This document shows, piece by piece, positions 44,729 to 52,135 of a stretch of DNA of 64,000 bases. How positions within the stretch are numbered: position 1 is the stretch's first letter; the number at the start of each line of letters is the position of its first letter. Source of the stretch: LMUY01 sp965199105 (GTDB lineage: Bacteria > Pseudomonadota > Alphaproteobacteria > Acetobacterales > Acetobacteraceae); NCBI GenBank assembly GCA_965199105.1, contig CBDAQO010000002.1, forward strand, positions 2,418,001-2,482,000. The letters are read 5' to 3'. A program made the position numbers and the translations under genes. Below the pieces are notes generated by a model that did no database searches, was not told where the DNA came from, and saw only the letters and a program-made list of their open reading frames with translations.

Positions 44729-45928
44729 ATGCGAAACCGGCCGCACGCTTCTGTCAACTTCGTGCTGGTCACGCTTGGCCTGGACGCGTTGGGAGTGGGT
44801 TTGATCGCCCCCATCGTGCCCGGATTGGTGCAGCATCTCACCCACCTGCCGGCCCAAAGTGCCGCACCTTGGGTGGGCGCGCTGATCGCCGCCTATGCCG
44901 CCATGCAGTTCTTCGCCGCCCCGCTGCTGGCCGAACTCAGTGATCGGTTTGGCCGCCGCCCGGTGATCATCACCTCCGTCTTCGGCCTCGGCTGCGACTA
45001 CGTCCTGCTCACCTTTGCCCCCAACCTCTGGTGGCTGTTGGTCGGGCGTTTGATCGCCGGCGCCACCTCGGCCAACGTGGCGGCCGCGAGCGCCTACATC
45101 GCGGATGTGTCGTCGGAGGAGGATCGGCCCAAGCTCTACGGCCTGGTCGGGGCCACGTTTGGCGCCGGCTTCGTGATCGGCCCCGCCTTGGGCGGCGTGC
45201 TCGGCACCATCGGGTTGCGCCTGCCCTTCATCGTGGCGGCCGCGCTCTCCTTCATCAACGCCTGTTTCGGCCTGTTCGTGCTGCCGGAGAGCCTGCCGAG
45301 CGAGAGCCGCCGGCCGTTCGAATTCAAGCGGCTCAACCCGTTGCTGCAGCTCACTACGCTGACGCAGAACCGCGCCTTGGGTCGCCTGGCGGTGGCTTGG
45401 TCCTGCACCTGGATCGGCTTGGGTGCCGTGCAAAGCTGCCTGGTGCTGTTCACCGGCTACCGCTTCCACTGGGGTGCCACCTTGGCCGGGCTGCTGCTCG
45501 GCGGTATCGGCCTGTCGCAAGCGGTGGTGGAAGGCTTGCTCCTCCGCTGGATCACGCCGCGCATCGGCGCCCAACGCACCGCCATGATGGGCTATCTGTG
45601 CGGCGCGCTGGGCTACGGCGTGCTGGCGCTGGCGGTGGCGGGTTGGACCATCGTGCCCGCGGTGGCGCTGATCGCCATGGGCGGGCTGGCCACGCCGTCG
45701 GTGCGGGCGATGGTCTCGGGCATGGGCGAGGCGGATAAGCAGGGCGCGATGCAGGGCGTGCTGGCGGCGGTGGAGGGGCTGACCGCGGTGGTGGCGCCGC
45801 TGCTGACCGCAGGATTGTTCTTTGCCTTTACCTCGCACGCGATGCCGGTGTCGTTCCCGGGCGCACCGTTCCTGTTCGCCGCCGCCTCCGCCGTGGTTGC
45901 TTGGCTGCTCATCCGCCGGCTCGGCTGA
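44729..45928 (+). CDS. MFS transporter, TetA-like
   Basis: 399 residues from the ATG at 44729. VTLGLDALGVGLIAPIVPGL, LAELSDRFGRRPVIITSVFG (motif A) and GRLIAGATSANVAAASAYIA match tetracycline-efflux-type (DHA1) transporters, and the second half contains ITPRIGAQRTAMMGYLCGAL. It is a drug/proton antiporter-like protein; actual tetracycline export cannot be assumed. An ATG at 44642 in frame has GGAGG too close and adds 29 non-conserved residues. Confidence 0.87.
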   Translation: MRNRPHASVNFVLVTLGLDALGVGLIAPIVPGLVQHLTHLPAQSAAPWVGALIAAYAAMQFFAAPLLAELSDRFGRRPVIITSVFGLGCDYVLLTFAPNLWWLLVGRLIAGATSANVAAASAYIADVSSEEDRPKLYGLVGATFGAGFVIGPALGGVLGTIGLRLPFIVAAALSFINACFGLFVLPESLPSESRRPFEFKRLNPLLQLTTLTQNRALGRLAVAWSCTWIGLGAVQSCLVLFTGYRFHWGATLAGLLLGGIGLSQAVVEGLLLRWITPRIGAQRTAMMGYLCGALGYGVLALAVAGWTIVPAVALIAMGGLATPSVRAMVSGMGEADKQGAMQGVLAAVEGLTAVVAPLLTAGLFFAFTSHAMPVSFPGAPFLFAAASAVVAWLLIRRLG

Positions 45929-45979
45929 CGCAAGTCTACCGGCTCTCGCTTTCAAGCGGGACGGGGATGCGGGCAAGCC

Positions 45980-45996
45980 CGGGCGCAAAAAGCCCG
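45980..45996 (+). terminator. Possible terminator hairpin after the TetA-like gene
   Basis: CGGGC (45980-45984) pairs with GCCCG (45992-45996) around an A-rich loop. An alternative longer stem uses GCGGGC at 45969-45974. No U-tract follows, so the call is weak. Confidence 0.35.
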
Positions 45997-46102
45997 CTTA
46001 CGCGCTAGACAGGTCACGAGCGTTCATGATATGTTCCAGATTGTGCATACGATGGTGTAAGTGCGGCCGAGCCTAGGCCGGGCAAATCGGGGGTGGATGG
46101 GC

Positions 46103-47317
46103 ATGAACTGGAGCTTGTCGTTCGCCGCACGGGTCAGCCAACGCCGGCTTGCCATTGCCAACGCCGCGGCGGTGGGCTCGCTCTACCTGAACCAGGCGCT
46201 GCTCGGCTCGGCGTCGGCGCATCTGCCGGCCTCGGTCTGGCTTGCTTTGATCCCGTTCGCCACGTTGGCCGGATACGCCGCGGGCGTCGCGTTGATCGCC
46301 TTCGGGCCCTCCCGCCGTCGTTTGTCGGTCTCGGGTCACTTGGGCTTCCTGGCGGCGGCGTTGCTGGCGGCCGCGGTCGCTCCCGATGCACCCTCACTCG
46401 TGTTTGCCAGCGTCTGCGTTGGTCTCGGCGCCGCCGTCGCGCAGCGCGTGTTGGCTGAGGCCGCCGATCTGGCCGGCCCGGCGGCGGCAGGCCAGGCGAT
46501 CGGCCGGGTGATTGCCTGCGGGTTGCTGGCGGCACTGCTGGTTAAGCTGTCGGGCGCCGAACTGGCCGCTTTTGCCGGCTGGCGCACGGTGTTCGTAGCC
46601 GTTGCGGCCTGCGTGGCAATGGCCGGCCTGGTGTTGCGCAGTCCGCATTGCGCCCGCGCCGTGCTGCTGCCGGGCATCACCGCGCTCGATCTATGGCGCA
46701 GCAGCGCCCTGCTGCGCCGCGTCGCCCTGCAGCAGGCGGCGCTGTTCGCTGCCTTCCAGGCGGCTTGGCTGCTCGCGTTGACCGCCTTGCCCGCGGATGA
46801 ACGCTGCTTCGTGGTGGTCGGTGGCGGTTGCGCTGGTCTGCTGGCGGCGTTGCGGGCGGGCCGGCTGAGTGACCGTGCCGATCGCGGCCGGGTCGCTCTG
46901 GGTGGTAGCGCCATGATGGCGCTCGCGGCGGCCGTCATCCTGCCCGCCGCCTACGGCACGGCGAGTGGCCTGGTCCGGGTGGCCCTGCTCCTCGCTGGCA
47001 TGGCGTGCATCGATGGCGGGCTGCAGGTGGCGCTGGTGGCCAACCAGGCCCGCGCCCAAGCCATCCGGCCGGATTTGCGCAGCCGCTGCGCCGCCCTGCT
47101 GACCATGACCGGCTCACTCGGCGGCGGCGCTGGTGCCGGGTCGGCCTATTGGCTGTCGACGCAATTCGGCGCCGGCACGGCCTTGGCGCTGGTCGCGGCC
47201 TTGGCCGGCATGGGGCTGGCGTGTTCGCTGCTTCCCGCCCACCGCGTGAGGCGGCCCCACGCTGTAACGAAGCCACCTGAGCGGCAAATAATACTTGGGA
47301 CGACGTCAACATTGTAA
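46103..47317 (+). CDS. Divergent MFS transporter upstream of the repeat peptide
   Basis: 404 residues from the ATG at 46103 (46097 is an equal alternative). Twelve hydrophobic segments are seen. Motif A is recognisable only in the second half, as LRAGRLSDRADRGRVALGG. The first half is poorly conserved compared with the other three MFS proteins. The last codons become AT-rich (QIILGTTSTL), marking the edge of the AT-richer region before the peptide gene. It is a candidate exporter for the peptide or its product; this is inferred from position only. Confidence 0.78.
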   Translation: MNWSLSFAARVSQRRLAIANAAAVGSLYLNQALLGSASAHLPASVWLALIPFATLAGYAAGVALIAFGPSRRRLSVSGHLGFLAAALLAAAVAPDAPSLVFASVCVGLGAAVAQRVLAEAADLAGPAAAGQAIGRVIACGLLAALLVKLSGAELAAFAGWRTVFVAVAACVAMAGLVLRSPHCARAVLLPGITALDLWRSSALLRRVALQQAALFAAFQAAWLLALTALPADERCFVVVGGGCAGLLAALRAGRLSDRADRGRVALGGSAMMALAAAVILPAAYGTASGLVRVALLLAGMACIDGGLQVALVANQARAQAIRPDLRSRCAALLTMTGSLGGGAGAGSAYWLSTQFGAGTALALVAALAGMGLACSLLPAHRVRRPHAVTKPPERQIILGTTSTL

Positions 47318-47449
47318 TATTGTGATGGGGAGTAGACAAGCCAGATGTTGTAAAAACCAGCGGTCTACTCGCTTCGTCGAAGTACTGCGCTGTCATTACT
47401 GCCGCGGTATATGGCAGCTCATCTGCACAACAGCATTAGGAACACAGTT
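47318..47449 (+). promoter_or_regulatory. AT-rich promoter region of the repeat-peptide gene with an inverted repeat
   Basis: This 132-bp gap is markedly AT-rich for the window (for example ATTGTAATATTGTGAT). It contains GAGTAGAC (47330-47337) and its perfect inverted copy GTCTACTC (47363-47370), centres 33 bp apart, or about three helical turns. That spacing fits a dimeric regulator on one DNA face. A ribosome-binding AGGA lies 8 nt before the ATG at 47450. Confidence 0.5.
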
Positions 47450-47701
47450 ATGAATGAGACTGATCAGCGCATTCCCTGCGACATCGACCTGAGCGCTCCT
47501 GCCCCCGCGCTCGCCTTCCCGCCCCTACCGGTCGCGGATGACGGACGCGTTCGCCTGGGCGGCCAAGCGCCGATGTTCCAACTGAGCGACGTTGCCGACG
47601 ATGGGGACGTTCGCCTCGGGGGGCAGGCGCCGATGTTCCTGCCGGACGCCATCGCCGATGCGGGCCTCGTGCGCCTCGGCGGCCAAAGCCCGGCCTTTTA
47701 A
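47450..47701 (+). CDS. Three-repeat peptide, candidate multi-core precursor
   Basis: 83 residues. A 23-residue leader-like part (MNETDQRIPCDIDLSAPAPA...) contains the only Cys. Three units of exactly 20 residues follow (24-43, 44-63, 64-83), with core ADDGxVRLGGQAPMF in the first two and ADAGLVRLGGQSPAF in the third. The protein ends on the last repeat's Phe. Between units 1 and 2, nine of sixteen compared codons differ synonymously and only one changes the residue. There is no signal peptide, transmembrane segment or known domain. The gene appears to have its own promoter region and terminator. Repeated short cores behind a leader are the layout of ribosomal peptide precursors, but no classic modifying enzyme is recognised beside it. 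A structural repeat peptide is the alternative. Confidence 0.75.
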   Translation: MNETDQRIPCDIDLSAPAPALAFPPLPVADDGRVRLGGQAPMFQLSDVADDGDVRLGGQAPMFLPDAIADAGLVRLGGQSPAF

Positions 47702-47721
47702 CTGCCGTCGGGTGGGCCAGG

Positions 47722-47827
47722 CTAGAGCATGATCTCTTCGATCATGCTCTGCTTGACTGAGACAAGAGCAGTTTTATCCGAGCCTACGGATCGCGAAGCG
47801 ACTCCGATTGCTCGGATGCTGCTCTAG
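47722..47827 (+). repeat. CTAG-bounded palindromic repeat, family A copy 2
   Basis: This 106-bp element has CTAG at both ends. Internal stems are AGAGCATGATC-TCTTC-GATCATGCTCT and a second one around TCGCGAAGCGA. It is the inverted match of 13072-13177. It lies in the 3' untranslated region of the repeat-peptide gene, 21 bp after its stop and before the terminator. Confidence 0.87.
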
Positions 47828-47877
47828 GCCTGCCTGACTGGTAGCCATGCTTTTCGACCAAGCCATTTAAGCACTTG

Positions 47878-47914
47878 GCGGAGGAGGGGATGCTTTCTCC
47901 TCCGCTTCTTTTCC
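47878..47914 (+). terminator. Rho-independent terminator after the repeat-peptide gene
   Basis: GCGGAGGAG (47878-47886) pairs with CTCCTCCGC (47897-47905), followed by TTCTTTTCC. This is the clearest intrinsic terminator on the plus strand of the window. It separates the peptide gene from the DUF6065-like gene. Confidence 0.85.
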
Positions 47915-47983
47915 GCCAGCACGGGAGCAGGTCCGCCAGGATGCTACGCGGCGGCAACGCAAAACTGGGCCAAGGGGACGATC

Positions 47984-48757
47984 ATGACAGCGACGCAAAC
48001 GCCGCCCACCGTGCAGTTCTTCCGCCTGGTCGACACCGCGCGCCAGCCACAGCGCGCCGACCGCTCCGCCGGCGGCACGCTCCCCACCCGCGCCTTCCGC
48101 TACTGCGAGTCCGCCACCACCGCCGCGGCGCTCGGCTGGTACGTCTTTCCGCCAATCGGCTTTCGGCTCTACTGGACCGGCACCGAGACGTTCTGGACCT
48201 ATCAGGGCGCCACCGCCTGGTTCCCGCTCGGCGCCGCCCAATTCCCCAATTTCCGCGAGCGGTTCGACCAGCAGGCGCCGCCGGAGGTGCAATCCTATTC
48301 CCCGACGTTTCTCGGCGCGCTGCCCGAGCCGGGGATCTTGCAAGTCTGGTCCGGCCTGATCGCCAGGACCAAGCCGGGCTGGAGCTTGCTCGCCCGTGGC
48401 CCGGCCAACCTGCCCCGCTCGGTCGGCTACGACGTGTTCGAAGGCGTGGTCGAGGCGGACCACTGGTTCGGACCGCTCTTTATCAACATCCGCCTGACGC
48501 AAACCGGCGCCCCGATCGAGTTCGACCCGAACCGGCCGTTGTTTCAGGTGCAGCCGATCCATCGCGAAGCCTACAGCGACGCCACCCTCAACGACGTGGC
48601 CGTCCAAGAGCTCGACGCCATGACGCCGTCCGACTGGGCCGCCTACCACCGCACCGTCGTGCAGCCGAGCCAAGCCCGCTGTCCCCACGGCGCCCACGCG
48701 TCCGCTGTCCGCAAGCGCCGCCATGCCGACGCGCTCGAACGCCGCCAGATCGCCTGA
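47984..48757 (+). CDS. Uncharacterised protein, DUF6065-like
   Basis: 257 residues from ATG, with AAGGGGA 6 nt upstream. The protein is rich in aromatic residues: GWYVFPPIGFRLYWTGTETF, WTYQGATAWFPLG, VFEGVVEADHWFGPLFINIR and FQVQPIHREAYSD. The C-terminus has CPHGAHASAVRKRRHADALE. From memory it resembles the uncharacterised DUF6065 family; that identification is moderate. There is no signal peptide, transmembrane helix or known catalytic motif. It is the only unassigned soluble protein next to the repeat peptide and is therefore the best candidate partner. Confidence 0.75.
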   Translation: MTATQTPPTVQFFRLVDTARQPQRADRSAGGTLPTRAFRYCESATTAAALGWYVFPPIGFRLYWTGTETFWTYQGATAWFPLGAAQFPNFRERFDQQAPPEVQSYSPTFLGALPEPGILQVWSGLIARTKPGWSLLARGPANLPRSVGYDVFEGVVEADHWFGPLFINIRLTQTGAPIEFDPNRPLFQVQPIHREAYSDATLNDVAVQELDAMTPSDWAAYHRTVVQPSQARCPHGAHASAVRKRRHADALERRQIA

Positions 48758-48796
48758 CGCGAGCTTAGGGTCCCACACCCGGTGCGGGATGGCCGG

Positions 48797-50491
48797 TCAA
48801 ACCACGCCTGCTAACCGCAGCCCGGCCGTGTAGTGCTCCAGATCCTCCAGCCGCTGATACGGCGCGGTGGTGCGGAAGCGCTGCAGCGTGAACCGCGGTT
48901 CCAGCACGCGCAGGCGCTGCAACACCATCGCCGCCTCTGACCGTTGGCCGAGATGGCCCAGCGCCGCCAGGTAGCTCTTGAACGCCGAGGTGAATTGGGG
49001 ATGGCGCTCCGTGACCCGGCGCCCGGTTACCGCCGCCGCCTCGTGATCCTTCTGCAGCAGGTGCACGATGCCGAGCGCCCCCTCGGCGAAGAACCCGTGC
49101 GGATCGTTCGGCGCCAACTCGCGGCAACGGTCGATGCAGCGGTGCGCGTCCTGCAGGCGGCCGGCATAAGCATGCGTTACGCCGGCGAAATGCCAAGCCA
49201 GCGCCATCGCCGGGTTGAGCTGCAGCGCGAGTTCATGCAGGGCGGTCGCCTCGTCCAGACGGCGGCTGAGGAAAGCCTTCACGTGGCCCGCCACCGTCAC
49301 GCCGCGCGCGTCCCGTGGGTCCAGCATCATGGCACGGTCGGCCGCCCGGCCAGCGCGGGTCATGGACTGCGCCGGGTTCACCGCCCAACCCTGGCCCACG
49401 AAGAACACGTGCCAATACGCCAACCAACTATGCGCCATCGCCAGCTCGCGGTCGACGCTCACCGCCTGCTCCAGGGCGTGGCCCGCGCCCAGGAACGGCT
49501 CGCGCTCCAGCCGGTGGATGGCCGGGATCGCCTGCAACACCAGGGAATACGCCTCGCCCCGCTTCGGCCGGGAGGCGCGGCGATGCGGGGTCGCCTCGAT
49601 CACCAGCAACTCCGTGTCCAAGCACGCAGCCACCCGCTCGGCCAGCCGGTCCTGCACGGCGAACCCGGCGTTCTTGTCTTCCTCGAACGCCGCGGCCCAG
49701 ACGATGGCGCAACTGCTCAGCTCCATCAGCTTGACCGATAGGCGATACCGCGCCCGATCTGCCTGCAGGCTGCCGATCAGGGCGTAATCGGCGAAGCTGG
49801 ACAAATCCTCGCTGCCGCTGAGCAGGCGCCGCCCATCGCGCCCGCGGGTGATGACGGCGAACCAGCGCAGCCGGGCCAACGCGGTCGCCACTTCCTCGCC
49901 CAAGCCGCGGGCGAACTGCTCCTCCACCCGCGTGCCCACCGTGTCGAACCCGGTCACCACGATGGAGGGGCCGCTGGTCGCTGCCGGCGGTGCCACGCCC
50001 GCCGGCGTTTCGGCTGCCGGCTCCACCAGCCGCTGCTGTCGTTCCTGCCGCAACCGGATCAGCCATTGGTCGAACGCTGGGTCGAGCCCCTCGAGGTCGG
50101 CGAGGAAGGGCGTGCCACCCGACGCGGCTGACGCAGGCGCGTCCTCCACCTGCACGGCGCCGTCTTGGAAGGCGATGGTGGCGTCCCGCAGCAGCAGCGC
50201 GTCGAAGCCGGCCTCGCGCAGCTCCTTCTGCAGGTTGTGCAGCGTGTCGCGCAGCCGGGCGAGCGCATCGGTCCGCTCCACGCTGGTCCACAGCAGCCCG
50301 GCGGCATGCTGTCGGGTAACGCTGCGGCCGTCGCTCAGCGCAACCAGCGCCAGCAGCGCCCGGGCCTTGCGCGATTTCGGCAGGATGCTCCGGCCATCAT
50401 GGGTCAACACCTGCAACCGCGGCGTCAACTGCAGCCGCAGCGACACTTCGGCCCCAGGTGGCGTGGTCTGCTCGAGCGGTATGTCCAGCAT
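48797..50491 (-). CDS. Winged-helix / TolB-like / TPR transcriptional regulator
   Basis: 564 residues. The N-terminal 100 residues form a BTAD/OmpR-like winged-helix region (LPKSRKARALLALVALSDGR, QHAAGLLWTSVERTDALARL). A TolB-like segment follows (FARGLGEEVATALARLRWFA), as in adenylate-cyclase-like regulators. The C-terminal half is TPR (ALELDP-like units such as ALQLNPAMALAWHFAGVTHA). It should bind DNA and respond to a protein or small-molecule cue. It is convergent with the DUF6065-like gene, and a family B repeat begins 11 bp upstream of its ATG. Confidence 0.85.
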   Translation of the reverse strand: MLDIPLEQTTPPGAEVSLRLQLTPRLQVLTHDGRSILPKSRKARALLALVALSDGRSVTRQHAAGLLWTSVERTDALARLRDTLHNLQKELREAGFDALLLRDATIAFQDGAVQVEDAPASAASGGTPFLADLEGLDPAFDQWLIRLRQERQQRLVEPAAETPAGVAPPAATSGPSIVVTGFDTVGTRVEEQFARGLGEEVATALARLRWFAVITRGRDGRRLLSGSEDLSSFADYALIGSLQADRARYRLSVKLMELSSCAIVWAAAFEEDKNAGFAVQDRLAERVAACLDTELLVIEATPHRRASRPKRGEAYSLVLQAIPAIHRLEREPFLGAGHALEQAVSVDRELAMAHSWLAYWHVFFVGQGWAVNPAQSMTRAGRAADRAMMLDPRDARGVTVAGHVKAFLSRRLDEATALHELALQLNPAMALAWHFAGVTHAYAGRLQDAHRCIDRCRELAPNDPHGFFAEGALGIVHLLQKDHEAAAVTGRRVTERHPQFTSAFKSYLAALGHLGQRSEAAMVLQRLRVLEPRFTLQRFRTTAPYQRLEDLEHYTAGLRLAGVV

Positions 50492-50501
50492 GGTCCCCGT
50501 T

Positions 50502-50608
50502 CTAGAGCATGTTCCGTTCGCTTCCGCTCACTTCACACGCTCTAACCCTCTGTTTTGCGAGCATCTTCACCCGATCGGACGATTCCGTCTGATCGGGATC
50601 TGCTCTAG
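50502..50608 (+). repeat. CTAG-bounded palindromic repeat, family B copy 1
   Basis: 107 bp from CTAGAGCATGTTCC to GGGATCTGCTCTAG. The internal stem CCCGATCGGACG-ATTC-CGTCTGATCGGG has one G-T wobble compared with the other copies. Near-identical copies lie at 51417-51523 and 54129-54235 in the same orientation. It occupies the immediate upstream region of the TPR regulator gene. Confidence 0.92.
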
Positions 50609-51135
50609 GACTGTCGCCGGCGGCAACGTCCCAACCGACATGGTCCCGCCGGCCAGCCGAGATCAGGCCGCGAGAAATAGCGCTATGGCGGCCAAAGCGG
50701 CGTGAACACGGCATCTTTCTGGCGTGATAACCAGGCAGGCGCGGCGAAAACCGGTGTTGTAAAACCGCCCCAGCCCGGATTTCCGACGCTAGTGGCCTCT
50801 GCCCGACCGGCCCGGACCAACGTATTTCCGACGCTTGCCAACGCCTGAACGACGGCCGGTGCTCGCCCAAACCATGCGAAAACCACGCTCGTATTTTCAC
50901 TCCCGATGCAGGCTCCCATGCTCCTCGCCCTCTTCCAATGGATCGACCAGATGAGTGCACTGGTCCGCCCCGCGCTCGTCACCGACAGCGAACTCTGCAT
51001 CGCCCACGCCGCACAGGCATCGGCAGCCCGGGTCGCCGCGCCCGCGTCGGCCACCCGAGCGCCGGCTCGGGGTCGGGCATATTGGGGCCACGTCCCGCTC
51101 AGCCGCCTCACCACGCTGCACGGCGTCCACTGACT
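50609..51135. other. 527-bp region without a supported gene
   Basis: Several short frames are open (for example 50906-51133, 75 codons, starting MQAPMLLALFQWIDQM), but none shows a recognised motif, clear ribosome-binding site or family resemblance. Two ATTTCCGACGCT direct repeats (about 50780 and 50825) are the only structure noticed. It may be the eroded flank of the IS66-like fragment that follows. Confidence 0.4.
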
Positions 51136-51420
51136 ATGTATGCGGCAGCCGCGGCGCTGAACGTCGAGCACCATGCCGTGGCCAGCCGGGGCCGTACCAG
51201 CCTGCCGGGGTTTCGCGCCACCGCGCCGCGCCGCGCCGGCTGCGTGTTCTGGCCGGTGGACCAGGGACCGGACGCGGCCACGCAGGACCGCTCGCCGGAC
51301 ACCGCCCTGCGCGCCGGCACCATCGAGATCGCCTTGGCAGACGGAACGCTCGTGCGCGTCGACAACCAGGTCGACTCCGGCGCGCTCCGCCGCGTGCTGG
51401 ACGCGCTGCAAGGCCGCTAG
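51136..51420 (+). pseudogene. Possible IS66 accessory protein (TnpA-like) remnant
   Basis: 94 codons from an ATG at 51136. The C-terminal third, GTIEIALADGTLVRVDNQVD then SGALRRVLDALQGR, strongly resembles the C-terminus of IS66-family OrfA proteins (IEIxLxxGxxVRVxxxVDxxALRRVLxAL). The N-terminal helix-turn-helix expected in that family is absent and no OrfB or transposase follows, so it is a fragment. Its TAG stop is the last three bases of the CTAG that begins the family B repeat. Confidence 0.5.
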
Positions 51421-51523
51421 AGCATGTTCCGTTCGCTTCCGCTCACTTCACACGCTCTAACCCTCTGTTTTGCGAGCATCTTCACCCGATCAGACGAGTC
51501 CGTCTGATCGGGATCTGCTCTAG
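51417..51523 (+). repeat. CTAG-bounded palindromic repeat, family B copy 2
   Basis: This 107-bp copy is nearly identical to 50502-50608 and 54129-54235. The stem CCCGATCAGACG-AGTC-CGTCTGATCGGG is perfect. Its first CTAG supplies the stop of the IS66-like fragment, and its right end lies 12 bp from the stop of the VWA gene. Confidence 0.92.
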
Positions 51524-51535
51524 CGCGGGAGGGGG

Positions 51536-52135
51536 CTAGGCCGTCTCCTGCACCAGCTTGCGCCGCATCGCCTCGGCAAACGCGCTGTAATCCGCGCAGG
51601 TCAGGGCGAACGCCTCCGGCCCGCCGATCACCTCCTCGGTGTAGCTCTGCAGCAGGTCGGGCTCCTCGTGCAGCACGCACAGGCCGTTGATGGTCACCCC
51701 CGCCTTGCCCAACCGGTCGCGGATCGGGCCTGGCGGCGTCCCGGCGTTGCTGCGCCCGTCGCCGGCTACGTCGATCACCCGGCGCGTCGCGGGCGAGGGC
51801 AGGGCGGCCAGCATGGTCTCCGCCACCAGCAGCGCCTCGCCGATCGCGGTCTCCCCGGCCGGCACCGAGCGCGGCACCTGCGCCACCCGCTCGGCCAAGG
51901 CGGTGGCGTCCGCCTCGGTGCCGATCCGCGTCCAATCCAGCATGACCTGCTGCGCGCCCGGCCCCGACCACAGCAGCAAGGCCAGCGCGCTCGCCCCGTT
52001 GGCCCCGCCAATCAGCGCCGCCACCACGTCCGGGTCCTTCAGCGCCGCACCCAGCCCGCCCGCGATGAGATTGAACTCGTCGAACGTCACGCTGGCCGAC
52101 CCGTCGAGCGCGATGAGCAAAGCCAGGTCGAACAC
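51536..52135 (-). CDS. VWA-like protein (DUF1194-like)
   Basis: 199 residues from GTG at 52135. The von Willebrand A-type metal site is visible: LLIALDGSASVTFDEF (DxSxS), later VIDVAGDGRSNAGTPP, with TINGLCVLHEEPDLLQSYTE typical of DUF1194. Unlike many relatives it has no signal peptide. Start and upstream stop overlap by 1 bp (TAGTG), so it is translated together with the aminotransferase. Function is unknown. Confidence 0.8.
   Translation of the reverse strand: MFDLALLIALDGSASVTFDEFNLIAGGLGAALKDPDVVAALIGGANGASALALLLWSGPGAQQVMLDWTRIGTEADATALAERVAQVPRSVPAGETAIGEALLVAETMLAALPSPATRRVIDVAGDGRSNAGTPPGPIRDRLGKAGVTINGLCVLHEEPDLLQSYTEEVIGGPEAFALTCADYSAFAEAMRRKLVQETA

Noticed and set aside
45929..46102. 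GC-rich stems after the TetA-like gene considered as a tRNA
   Set aside because: No cloverleaf, T-loop GTTCRA or CCA-adjacent acceptor pattern; only a short hairpin remains.
50906..51133. 75-codon frame beginning MQAPMLLALFQWIDQM
   Set aside because: No ribosome-binding site, no recognised motif and position in apparently eroded DNA; kept only as part of the region description.
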